A stretch of 64,000 nt of DNA from Herbaspirillum sp. SJZ106 (GTDB taxonomy: Bacteria > Pseudomonadota > Gammaproteobacteria > Burkholderiales > Burkholderiaceae_D), in assembly GCF_006715495.1 (NCBI RefSeq), contig NZ_VFNI01000003.1:434001-498000 (forward strand), given 5' to 3'. Each line of letters begins with the position of its first letter. Position 1 is the stretch's first letter. This document shows positions 17,553 to 25,358 of the stretch, piece after piece. The translations under genes were made by a program, and so were the position numbers. Under the pieces are notes generated by a model. That model did not search any database, was not told the DNA's origin, and worked only from the letters and a program-made list of their open reading frames with translations.

Positions 17553-18617
17553 ATGACGCATTTCACAATTTCCAGCACATCTGCTGAACACGGTATCAAC
17601 CTGTACACCTTGCGCAATGCCTATGGCATGCGCGTCATCATCAGCGACCGCGGCGCGGCGCTGGTTTCCTGGTGGGCACCGGACCGTTACGGCCGCGAAG
17701 CCGACGTGTTGCTCGGCTACAAGGACGTCGACGGCTACATCGCCAATCCGGATTACTTCGGCAGCATCATCGGCCGCTGGGGCAACCGCATCGCCGACGG
17801 CCGCTTCACGATGGATGGCGTCGCCTACCAGGTCCATCGAAATAACGGCGACAACCACTTGCATGGCGGCGAGGGCGGGTTCCATCTTATGCCGTGGCAA
17901 GTGCAGCCCGATCCGGAAGGCTTGCGGATGACGCTGGTATCGCCGCACGGCGCGGCCGGTTTCCCGGGCAATGTCCTGGCCTCGGTGCTGTACCGGCTGG
18001 ACGACGAGGGCCGGTTGCGCATCGACTACACCGCCACGACCGATGCGCCAACGCCGCTCAACCTGACCTCGCACGGCTACTTCAACCTGAACGGCGGCGC
18101 CGACAACATCTGCGACCACATCCTGTCCATCGACGCCGATACCTATCTGCAGGTTGACCGCAAGCTCATCCCCGAGAGGGAAGCGGAAGTGGCCGGCAGC
18201 GCCTTCGACTTTCGCCAGCCGGCGCCGATCGGCCCCCGCTTGTCATGGCCCGACGAGCAACTGGGGATTGCCGGCGGCTTCGACCATTGCTACTGCCTGC
18301 GCCGGGAAGAGCCGGAAGCCGGCGATCCGGGAGGACGCAGCCAGGCATTGCGCGAGGTGGCGACGGTCTACGATCCGGGATCCGGGCGGCAATTGACCGT
18401 ATCGACGACGGAAATCGGCCTGCAGTTCTACAGCGGCAATTTCCTGGCAAACATCCCGGGGCGGGGCGCGCAGCCCTATGTCCCGCATGACGGCTTTTGC
18501 CTGGAGGCGCAGGCTTATCCCAACCAGATCAACGGCCCGCAGCGCGAAGCCGTGATCCTGCGTCCCGGGCAGGTGTACCGCCAAACGACGGTGTATCGCC
18601 TGAGCGTGCGGGAATGA
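17553..18617 (+). CDS. galM: Aldose 1-epimerase (xylose mutarotase role)
   Basis: This is a 354-aa galactose-mutarotase-fold enzyme that interconverts alpha and beta anomers of free sugars. Conserved parts are GRWGNRIADGRF, HLHGGEGGFH with the catalytic His region, LNLTSHGYFNLNG with the second His, GFDHCY, TEIGLQFYSGNF and the catalytic Glu in GFCLEAQAYPNQIN. It starts 75 bp after xylR on the same strand, so it likely serves the xylose pathway by supplying the anomer used by the SDR dehydrogenase. Cytoplasmic; no signal peptide. Confidence 0.92.
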   Translation: MTHFTISSTSAEHGINLYTLRNAYGMRVIISDRGAALVSWWAPDRYGREADVLLGYKDVDGYIANPDYFGSIIGRWGNRIADGRFTMDGVAYQVHRNNGDNHLHGGEGGFHLMPWQVQPDPEGLRMTLVSPHGAAGFPGNVLASVLYRLDDEGRLRIDYTATTDAPTPLNLTSHGYFNLNGGADNICDHILSIDADTYLQVDRKLIPEREAEVAGSAFDFRQPAPIGPRLSWPDEQLGIAGGFDHCYCLRREEPEAGDPGGRSQALREVATVYDPGSGRQLTVSTTEIGLQFYSGNFLANIPGRGAQPYVPHDGFCLEAQAYPNQINGPQREAVILRPGQVYRQTTVYRLSVRE

Positions 18618-18706
18618 CTCGCGTTCTGGAGGCTTGCTTTGGTGTTAGTGCAGATCACTCGCGCTGGAAGCTGATATCCGCCATTCCTGGAGCATCAACT
18701 GGGGAG

Positions 18707-20056
18707 TTAATGCTTTCGGGCCAGTAAATACTCGGCCAGCGCCTCGAAGGCGGGAATGGTAACCGGGTCATTGGCGGCGTTGCTCGCAACAGGATGCGAG
18801 GCATAGCGGACGATCACCATTTCGGCTTTCGGATCGATGTAAATCCGTTGGCCATGAACGCCGCGCGCGCTGTATGCGCCATGCGCATTGTGCGATACCC
18901 ACCACATGTCGCGGTAACTCCATCCGGGGAGCTGCGCATAACCTGCCTTGGCAAAATCGGCCTTGTCGCCGCCGCGTCGAATGTCGGCCACCGCTGCTTC
19001 CGGCAGGATCTGCTGCCCATTGAAGCGGCCGTTATGGCGGAGCATTTCGGCAAAACGCGCGAGATCGCGTAGTCCGGTATTCAGGCCGCCGCCGGCGAAA
19101 GGCGTTCCGATGGAGTCGACCGTCATATAGGCATCCTGCTCCGCTCCGATGCGCCTCCAGATCCGTTCGGACAGCAGGTCTGCGACATTCTTCCCGGTCA
19201 CGCGCGCGATGATCCAACCCAAGACATCGGTATTGACAGTCTTGTAGGCAAATTTTTCCCCGTGGCTTCCTTCGGGCTGAACCGTCTGGAGAAATTCGTA
19301 GTAACTGCGAGGCCCGGTGTAGCCGGCTGGCTTGGGCAGCGGATTGCCGGCTTGGGCGTGCGCCCACACCTGTGCATTCGGATCGGCGTAGTCTTCGCTG
19401 TATTGGAGGCCGGTGGTCATGTCCAGGATCTGGCGTATGGTTGCATTGCCGAATGCGGATGCGGCCAGCTCAGGCACGTAGTCGGCCACCCGTTTGCCGG
19501 CATCGAGTTTCCCTTCCGCCACCAGGGTTGCACCCAAGGTGCCGACCAGCGATTTGGTCACGGACATGGCGGCGTGCTGTCCATCTTCGGCAAGCGCGCC
19601 AAAATAACGCTCATAGACAATGCGGCCACGGTGCAGGACCACGATCCCGTCGGTGTAGGTGGCGCTTAGCGATTCTTTCCAGGTCATCGATGTGGCCGAA
19701 CCGACTGGCGTAAAGCGCAACCGATCAATGTCCGCGCGTATTGCGCGCGGCAGCATCGCCGGGGCGCCCAGGCCGCGCGAGACATTCACGGTTGGCATCA
19801 GTTGCCGGAAGTGCGCCACGCTCCAGCGCAATGCAGGAAACTGGAAATAGCTCCCGTCTTCGAAGCGCAATATCTTTTGATCGGGCGGCGGCGCGCCAAC
19901 CATCCATTCCAACTGGATAGGGTCGCTGTCTGCGGCATCAGGAAATATATGGATGGCCGGTGCTTGAGCATGCGCGCTGTGCAGTGAGAATGCCAACGCC
20001 AGCGAGATGATCGCGGCGCATCGAGCCTGCGACATGGAACCAAGACAGGTCGTCAT
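18707..20056 (-). CDS. Secreted beta-lactamase-family serine hydrolase
   Basis: This is a 449-aa protein of the class C beta-lactamase / 6-aminohexanoate-oligomer hydrolase (NylB-like) superfamily. A signal peptide (ending SLHSAHAQA) predicts export. The nucleophile motif S-x-x-K is SVTK at residues 165-168 and the Tyr-containing second motif is YKTVN at 271-275; GVHGQRIY near the C-terminus fits the third region. Start could be MTTCLG at 20056 or MSQARC at 20035. Bacterial members of this branch hydrolyse esters or amides; true beta-lactam resistance is unlikely. It converges with galM. Confidence 0.85.
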   Translation of the reverse strand: MTTCLGSMSQARCAAIISLALAFSLHSAHAQAPAIHIFPDAADSDPIQLEWMVGAPPPDQKILRFEDGSYFQFPALRWSVAHFRQLMPTVNVSRGLGAPAMLPRAIRADIDRLRFTPVGSATSMTWKESLSATYTDGIVVLHRGRIVYERYFGALAEDGQHAAMSVTKSLVGTLGATLVAEGKLDAGKRVADYVPELAASAFGNATIRQILDMTTGLQYSEDYADPNAQVWAHAQAGNPLPKPAGYTGPRSYYEFLQTVQPEGSHGEKFAYKTVNTDVLGWIIARVTGKNVADLLSERIWRRIGAEQDAYMTVDSIGTPFAGGGLNTGLRDLARFAEMLRHNGRFNGQQILPEAAVADIRRGGDKADFAKAGYAQLPGWSYRDMWWVSHNAHGAYSARGVHGQRIYIDPKAEMVIVRYASHPVASNAANDPVTIPAFEALAEYLLARKH

Positions 20057-20347
20057 TGGGGGATTCCTTTCCTTGAAGGCCGGGTGGCATGAGCGCAGTC
20101 AATGTTATCCGGATGAACGATAGGGATAAAGGGAATCGGATAAAAACCGTTCAACCGGCCTTTTTATCCCGCAAGTGTCCTATTGCATGTCGCATGTCGA
20201 TACCGAAGACGTATCCCCGGCAGAGGCGTTGCCGTCATTTTCAGCGGTCCGAAAAATTCAGATCAGGTCACTTCCTCTCGTCAGAAAAGTGTCAACCTAG
20301 TTCAGGACGGGACACCTGATGCCGCCCCAACTTTCTCGCCGCGATCT
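20057..20347. other. Intergenic region with hairpin and possible mobile-element relic
   Basis: A perfect nine-base stem GGATAAAAA / TTTTTATCC spans 20138-20169. Further on, GTGTC (20289) and GACAC (20315) bracket a 27-bp segment reminiscent of an insertion-sequence end. No transposase remnant is seen. This is description, not a functional claim. Confidence 0.35.
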
Positions 20348-20920
20348 TTACCGCACGCTGACTCCATCCAGGAACAGGTCGGTCAAATGCGCGACACGCG
20401 AATTCGTCGTACTACCTTGTTCGATGCTGAGGGAAATCGCGGTCACTATGCAGACGAGATCCTCAACGGAGACGTCCGGGCGAATGGCTCCCGCCTTTTG
20501 TGCGCGCAGGAGAAGGCGTCGCATCTCCTCGCCGCTAGCGTGGCAACCCGGCGTGCCGCTATTGAGGACGGTACCCAGCGCCGCAGCCAGCCCCCGATAG
20601 TGGGTTGCGTGCGCCACCAGATCCCTGACAAAAGCGCGTACGGAAGCATCCGGATCCAGCTTGTCGTCGCGCCCTCGGCTGGCCTCGGCCAGCGCCATGA
20701 GCCGCTCATCGTTCGTCGCGGCAAGCAGCGCCTCCCTTGTGGGAAAGCGGCGATACAGGGTGCCGATCCCGACTTTGGCTCGCTTGGCGATGTCGTCTAG
20801 CGAGGCGTCGGCCCCGCGTTCCAGAAACACTTCTTCGGCTGCCGCGAGGATGCGCTCGCGGTTGCGGGCTGCATCGGCCCTTAGCGATGGTTCTTCTGTC
20901 AGGGGGAATTTGTGCGCCAT
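20348..20920 (-). CDS. TetR-family transcriptional repressor
   Basis: This is a 190-aa TetR regulator. The N-terminal HTH is canonical: RADAARNRERILAAAEEVFLE followed by ASLDDIAKRAKVGIGTLYRRFPTREALL. The C-terminal ligand domain is of the type seen in TetR proteins next to SDR genes (AHATHYRGLAAALGTVLNSG). ATG 20920 is chosen because upstream codons enter the operator region. It is divergent from the SDR at 20999, with two matching inverted repeats between the genes, so it probably represses both itself and the SDR until a ligand binds. Confidence 0.93.
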   Translation of the reverse strand: MAHKFPLTEEPSLRADAARNRERILAAAEEVFLERGADASLDDIAKRAKVGIGTLYRRFPTREALLAATNDERLMALAEASRGRDDKLDPDASVRAFVRDLVAHATHYRGLAAALGTVLNSGTPGCHASGEEMRRLLLRAQKAGAIRPDVSVEDLVCIVTAISLSIEQGSTTNSRVAHLTDLFLDGVSVR

Positions 20921-20938
20921 ATTCAAATATGCTTGCAA

Positions 20939-20959
20939 AAGTGGATGATATCTCCACAT
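20939..20959. promoter_or_regulatory. Candidate TetR operator 1
   Basis: A 21-bp imperfect palindrome with half-sites AAGTGGA and TCTCCACAT. It aligns base for base with the second site 24 bp downstream, placing both on the same face region between the divergent start codons. Confidence 0.6.
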
Positions 20960-20962
20960 AAT

Positions 20963-20983
20963 AAGTGGAGCAATTCTCCACTT
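20963..20983. promoter_or_regulatory. Candidate TetR operator 2
   Basis: A perfect palindrome with arms AAGTGGAG and CTCCACTT separated by five bases, ending 15 bp before the SDR start codon. It is the stronger of two tandem copies and overlaps where the SDR promoter/leader must be. Confidence 0.7.
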
Positions 20984-20998
20984 ATGAAAGGGGTACAT

Positions 20999-21748
20999 AT
21001 GACAAAGCGATTCGAAGACAAGGTTGTGGCGGTCACCGGTGGCAGCGAAGGCATCGGGCTGGCCACGGCCAAGCTATTTGCTGCAGAGGGTGCGCGGGTC
21101 TATGTGACCGGCCGCAGGCCCGACAAACTTGACCAGGCAGTCCGGGAGATCGGAAATGGCGCCGTCGGCGTATCGGGTGACGCTGCCAATCTGGGCGATC
21201 TGGACCGCCTTTACGCACGCATCCATGACGACCACGGAAGACTCGATGTGCTATTCGCCAACGCCGGGATCGCCTCAACCGAGGCAAAGCCATTGGGGTT
21301 GATCGAAGAGGAAGACTTCGATTGGATCTTTAACCTGAATGTGCGCGGATTGCTGTTCACCGTGCAAAAAGCGCTGCCCTTGATGTCGCCAGGAGGTGCA
21401 ATCGTCCTGAATGGCTCTGTGGCTGGCGTCAAGGGTTTTCCGGGACAGTCGCTCTATAACGCGAGCAAGGCGGCCGTGCGCTCGTTTGCGCGCAGCTGGA
21501 CTGCAGATCTGAAGGACCGGCGCATCCGCGTGAATGTGGTAGCGCCTGGAGGAACCGAGACCCGCCTGATGCGTGATTACCTTGAAGCGCGTCCTGGGAT
21601 GGAAGACGCGCTGAAGCAAATGCTACCTTTGGGGCGCCTGGGGGAACCGGATGAGGTTGGGCGCGCCGTGCTGTTCCTGGCATCGGCCGAGAGCAATTAC
21701 ATCGCGGGTGTCGAGTTGTTCGTGGATGGCGGCTCTGTCGCAGTCTGA
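20999..21748 (+). CDS. Short-chain dehydrogenase, TetR-controlled
   Basis: This is a 249-aa classical SDR with TGGSEGIG (cofactor site), an ANAG motif (NAGIA), Ser in LNGSVAGVKG and catalytic YNASK. ARVYVTGRRPDKLD suggests NADP preference because of the Arg pair after the second strand. AAGGGG precedes the ATG. The divergent TetR gene and tandem operators point to induction by a small molecule, often a quinone-like or electrophilic compound in similar pairs; the substrate is unknown. Confidence 0.9.
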   Translation: MTKRFEDKVVAVTGGSEGIGLATAKLFAAEGARVYVTGRRPDKLDQAVREIGNGAVGVSGDAANLGDLDRLYARIHDDHGRLDVLFANAGIASTEAKPLGLIEEEDFDWIFNLNVRGLLFTVQKALPLMSPGGAIVLNGSVAGVKGFPGQSLYNASKAAVRSFARSWTADLKDRRIRVNVVAPGGTETRLMRDYLEARPGMEDALKQMLPLGRLGEPDEVGRAVLFLASAESNYIAGVELFVDGGSVAV

Positions 21749-21932
21749 GACACTGCACGGCAAGTATTTCATATCAGCCGTTACTTGGGATGGTTACTGA
21801 CCGGGAATGCGCGGCAGTCTGCTTCTGGCCGATGGCCGGCATTCGCGACAATTGCACCCGAATATCGCAAAGGCCACCTTAAGAGGGTGTAATGCCGCTC
21901 GGTTAAGGCTAACTCTCGCTCAATCATCAGAA

Positions 21933-22042
21933 TCCGTTCGGGCTGAGTAGGCCCGCCAGGGCCGTATCGAAGCCAGTGTGCCAGCGTTAGCAGTCTTGCC
22001 TGCCCTTCGATACGCTGCTGCGCAGCTACTCAGGGCGAACGG
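21933..22042. repeat. REP-like pair A
   Basis: Unit 1 (21933-21972) reads CCGTTCGGGCTGAGTAG..CGTATCGAAG; unit 2 (22003-22042) is its inverse, CCTTCGATACG..CTACTCAGGGCGAACGG. Same family as the repeats at 27156, 32304 and 36975. Confidence 0.8.
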
Positions 22043-22060
22043 AATCTGGACTCCACAAGC

Positions 22061-22092
22061 AAAAATGCCGTTCAGCGCTTAACTGAGCGGCA
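22061..22092 (-). terminator. Intrinsic terminator of amt
   Basis: On the minus strand TGCCGCTCAG pairs with CTGAACGGCA (one mismatch) around a seven-base loop and is followed by TTTTT, 70 bp after the amt stop. Confidence 0.85.
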
Positions 22093-22163
22093 TTACACCT
22101 TAAGAGGTGGTCTTTGCATTGGCAGTCATCTTGTTGCGACCGTATTTTTTTTATTGATCAACG

Positions 22164-23366
22164 TCACCAACTGGTCTCGCGCTCCGCCGTCGACGAGATC
22201 TTGTGGATGGCCAGGTCGGCGCCTTCGAATTCCTGTTCGGGGTCGAGGCGGATGCCGATGGCGGCCTTGAGCAGGCCGTAGACGATCCAGCCGCCGATGA
22301 CCGCGATGGCAATGCCCAGCATGCTGCCCAGCAGTTGCGACATGAAGGCCACGCCGCCGCGTCCGCCCAGCGCCTGCTGGCCGAAGATGCCGGCGGCCAG
22401 TCCGCCCCACAGGCCGCACAGGCCGTGCAGCGGCCATACGCCCAGCACGTCGTCGATCTTCCATTTGTTCTGGGTGCGGGTAAACATCCACACGAAGATG
22501 GCGCCGGCGATGCCGCCGGTGGCCAGGGCGCCGATCGGATGCATCAGGTCCGAGCCGGCGCATACGGCGACCAGCCCGGCCAGCGGGCCGTTGTAGGCGA
22601 AGCCGGGGTCGTTCTTGCCCATCAGCAGCGCCACCAGGGTGCCGCCGGCCATGGCCATGAGCGAATTCATGGCCACCAGGCCGTTCATCTTGTCCAGCGT
22701 CTGCGCGCTCATCACGTTGAAGCCGAACCAGCCCACCGTCAGGATCCAGGCGCCCAGCGCCAGGAACGGGATGTTCGACGGCGGGTGCGCGGCGACCGCG
22801 CCTTCCTTGCTGTAGCGTCCGCGCCGCGCGCCCAGCAGCAGCACCGCCGGCAGCGCGATCCAGCCGCCTACGGCATGCACGACGATGGAGCCGGCGAAAT
22901 CATGGAAGCCGGCGCCGAAGGTCGCGGCCAGCCAGTCTTGCAGGCCCAGGTGTCCGTTCCAGGCGATGCCTTCGAAGAACGGGTAGACCAGCCCGACCAG
23001 CACGGCGGTGGCGATCAGTTGCGGATTGAATTTGGAGCGTTCGGCGATGCCGCCCGAGATGATGGCCGGGATGGCGGCGGCGAAGGTCAGCAGGAAGAAG
23101 AACTTGACCAGTTCGAAGCCGCTTCGTTGCGCCAGCGTTTCGGCGCCGGCGAAAAAGGAGACGCCATAGGCGACGTAGTAGCCGATGAAGAAGTAGACGA
23201 TGGTCGAGACCGCGAAGTCGGCCAGGATCTTGACCAGCGCATTGACCTGGTTTTTCTTGCGCACGGTGCCCAGTTCGAGGAAAGCGAAGCCGGCATGCAT
23301 GGCCAGGATCATGATGGCGCCGAGCAGGATGAACAGCGCGTCTGCGCCGTTTTTGTGATCTTCCAC
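22164..23366 (-). CDS. amt: Ammonium transporter Amt
   Basis: This is a 400-aa inner-membrane Amt/MEP channel for ammonium uptake with about eleven hydrophobic helices. Signature parts are GFAFLELGTVRKKN, the pore His in FAGSIVVHAVGGW, GWFGFNVMSA, AIATGGIAGAI-type ALATGGIAGAIFVW and HGLCGLWGGLAAG. Start is GTG 23366, with GGGAG seven bases before; longer in-frame versions to 23624 run through low-complexity leader sequence and past the sigma-54 promoter. No glnK gene adjoins it, unlike the common glnK-amtB pair. Nitrogen control is indicated by a sigma-54 promoter and an NtrC-like site. Confidence 0.93.
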   Translation of the reverse strand: MEDHKNGADALFILLGAIMILAMHAGFAFLELGTVRKKNQVNALVKILADFAVSTIVYFFIGYYVAYGVSFFAGAETLAQRSGFELVKFFFLLTFAAAIPAIISGGIAERSKFNPQLIATAVLVGLVYPFFEGIAWNGHLGLQDWLAATFGAGFHDFAGSIVVHAVGGWIALPAVLLLGARRGRYSKEGAVAAHPPSNIPFLALGAWILTVGWFGFNVMSAQTLDKMNGLVAMNSLMAMAGGTLVALLMGKNDPGFAYNGPLAGLVAVCAGSDLMHPIGALATGGIAGAIFVWMFTRTQNKWKIDDVLGVWPLHGLCGLWGGLAAGIFGQQALGGRGGVAFMSQLLGSMLGIAIAVIGGWIVYGLLKAAIGIRLDPEQEFEGADLAIHKISSTAERETSW

Positions 23367-23416
23367 CTGAAAACTCCCAAAGATTGTGCAATAAACGAAT
23401 TGAAGCCTCGTTTTAA

Positions 23417-23432
23417 AGCAAATTTCATTCCA
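23417..23432 (-). promoter_or_regulatory. Sigma-54 (RpoN) promoter of amt
   Basis: The minus strand reads TGGAATGAAATTTGCT, with GG and GC separated by exactly ten bases as in the -24/-12 consensus TGGCAC-N5-TTGC. It lies about 50 bp before the amt start codon. Confidence 0.75.
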
Positions 23433-23506
23433 TTTTGGTGATTTTTCTTTAAGTGGCTGATCTGGAAGGGATTTTTTATTCTGTTTCTTTTGGATGGTTC
23501 TCTTTT

Positions 23507-23523
23507 TGCACGATGTTTGTGCG
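23507..23523. promoter_or_regulatory. Candidate NtrC enhancer site upstream of amt
   Basis: TGCAC-N7-GTGCG differs by one base from the NtrC consensus TGCAC-N7-GTGCA. It lies about 85 bp upstream of the sigma-54 promoter, a usual enhancer distance. Confidence 0.6.
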
Positions 23524-23694
23524 AAACCGGCCTGCTGGCGATGTGGGGAGCCATGTTTTGGTGCGAATCGGAAAAACAGGGAACCGGGAAAAGAAAAACC
23601 ATGAAAAATCGGGCATGGCGGCATGGTTTCATCGGACGGTCATACGCGATTGCTAGATTGCAACGCTTCAAGCCACCTGCCACGAGGAGTTGCC

Positions 23695-25317
23695 ATGCCA
23701 GACCATCAAGATCCAGCCGACCAGCAACGTCGCCGCTTCCTGCTCGATAGCGCCAGCCTGGGCGCCGGCGCGGTGCTGGGAACCGCCGCCATGCCGGCGC
23801 GCGCCCAGGGGCCCGCCATCGTCACCGCCGAGCGCCTGCGTCCGCAGATGCCGGGCGGCGTGATGAGCGGCGACGTCACGCGCGATTCGGCCATCGTCTG
23901 GAGCCGTACCGACCGTCCCGCGCGCATGCTGGTGGAGTATTCCGCCAATGCGGATTTCACCGGGGCCACGCGCATCGCCGGCCCGCTGGCGACGGTGCAT
24001 AACGACTACACCGCGCGCCTGGACTTGCGCGGCCTGCCGGCGGGCCAGCGCCTGCACTACCGTGTGCGCTTCCAGGACCTGGCGCATGAATCGGCGCTGA
24101 GCGAGCCGGTCACCGGCAGCCTGATGGTGCCGGGCGGCGTGCACGGTGGCCGGGCCGACGACATCACGTTCGCCTTCTCCGGCGACGAGGCCGGGCAGGG
24201 CTGGGGCATCAACGAGGCCTGGGGGGGTTACCGCGTGTATGAGAGCATGCGCCGCTTCCGTCCGGATTTCTTCATCCACTCGGGCGACCAGATCTATGCC
24301 GACGGCCCGATCCAGGCCGAGGTGAAGCTGGACGACGGCAGCCTGTGGCGCAATGTCGTCACCGAAGCCAAGTCGAAGGTGGCGCAGACGCTGGACGACT
24401 ACCGCGGCAACTTCGCCTACAACATGCTGGACGCCAGCAAGCGCCGCTTCTGCGCCGAGGTGCCGTTCCTGGTCCAGTGGGACGACCACGAGGTGCGCAA
24501 CAACTGGTATCCGGGCCAGGTGATGGGCGAGGCGGAGAAGCGTTACAGCGAGCGCAACCTGGATGTGCTGGCGGCGCGGGCGCGCCAGGCGATGTTCGAG
24601 CACAATCCGTTCCGCATCGACGCTGCAGATCCCTTCCGCATCTATCGTTCCTTCCATTACGGCCCGCTGCTGGAGGTGTTCATGCTGGATGAACGCAGCT
24701 ACCGCGGCGTCAATTCGCCCAACCGCCAGAAGGGCGGGCGCGATGCCGATTTCCTCGGGCCGCAGCAGATGCGCTGGATCAAGCAGGCGTTGTTGCGTTC
24801 GCGCTCGACCTGGAAGGTGATCGCCAGCGACATGCCGCTTTCCATCGTGGTGCCAGACCTCAATCCCGACGTGCCGCAAGGCACCTATGAAGCCTGGGCC
24901 AATGCCGACAACGGCAAGCCTTCCGGGCGCGAGCTGGAGGTGGCCGAGCTGCTGCGCTTCATCAAGCGGTACGACATCAAGAACGTGGTGTGGGTCACCG
25001 CCGACGTGCACTACGCGTCGGCCACTTACTATTCGCCGGAGCGCGCGCAGTTCACCGAGTTCAAGCCTTTCTGGGAATTCGTCGGCGGGCCGATCAATGC
25101 CGGCACTTTCGGCCCCGGCGAGATCGACCGCACCTTCGGGCCGGATGTGCGCTACGTCAGCATTCCGGCAGACATGAAGCAGAACCGCTCGCCGGCGGAA
25201 TTGCTGCAGTTCTTCGGCATCGGCAAGATCGATGCGAAGACGAAGGCGATGACGGTGTCGCTGCACAACGCCGACGGCAACGAGCTCTACAAGGTCGAAT
25301 TGCCGCCGGAGGCCTGA
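23695..25317 (+). CDS. phoD: Alkaline phosphatase / phosphodiesterase PhoD, Tat-exported
   Basis: This is a 540-aa PhoD-family metallophosphatase. The N-terminus has a twin-arginine signal (QQRRRFLLDSASLGAGAVLG..AMPARA). An N-terminal beta domain (VMSGDVTRDSAIVWSRTD) is followed by the catalytic domain with metal-site motifs HSGDQIYADGP, QWDDHEVRNNW and WVTADVHYASA. It releases phosphate from phosphomonoesters and diesters outside the cytoplasm using calcium/iron in known members. GAGGAG precedes ATG 23695. It shares the 328-bp upstream region with divergent amt; no clear Pho box was found. Confidence 0.93.
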   Translation: MPDHQDPADQQRRRFLLDSASLGAGAVLGTAAMPARAQGPAIVTAERLRPQMPGGVMSGDVTRDSAIVWSRTDRPARMLVEYSANADFTGATRIAGPLATVHNDYTARLDLRGLPAGQRLHYRVRFQDLAHESALSEPVTGSLMVPGGVHGGRADDITFAFSGDEAGQGWGINEAWGGYRVYESMRRFRPDFFIHSGDQIYADGPIQAEVKLDDGSLWRNVVTEAKSKVAQTLDDYRGNFAYNMLDASKRRFCAEVPFLVQWDDHEVRNNWYPGQVMGEAEKRYSERNLDVLAARARQAMFEHNPFRIDAADPFRIYRSFHYGPLLEVFMLDERSYRGVNSPNRQKGGRDADFLGPQQMRWIKQALLRSRSTWKVIASDMPLSIVVPDLNPDVPQGTYEAWANADNGKPSGRELEVAELLRFIKRYDIKNVVWVTADVHYASATYYSPERAQFTEFKPFWEFVGGPINAGTFGPGEIDRTFGPDVRYVSIPADMKQNRSPAELLQFFGIGKIDAKTKAMTVSLHNADGNELYKVELPPEA

Positions 25318-25358
25318 TCCGCCGGAGCCCGTCGCGCCGAGGAGTGACGGCGCGCGCT

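Larger units (their letters stand above)
21874..22110. repeat. Nested inverted repeat between convergent SDR and amt genes
   Basis: Outer arms at 21874-21907 and 22078-22110 share CCACCT..TTAAG and GTGTAATGCCGCTC.GTTAAG in opposite orientation. Between them lies a head-to-head pair of REP-like units (see 21933-21972 and 22003-22042). The right outer arm contains the amt terminator; the left arm is a decayed copy in the other direction. Confidence 0.7.

Noticed and set aside
20289-20315. Intact insertion sequence
   Set aside because: Only a short terminal-repeat-like segment is present; no transposase frame or second end was found.
23367-23624. N-terminal extension of amt
   Set aside because: Includes the sigma-54 promoter and low-complexity leader; GTG 23366 has the better ribosome-binding site and gives normal length.
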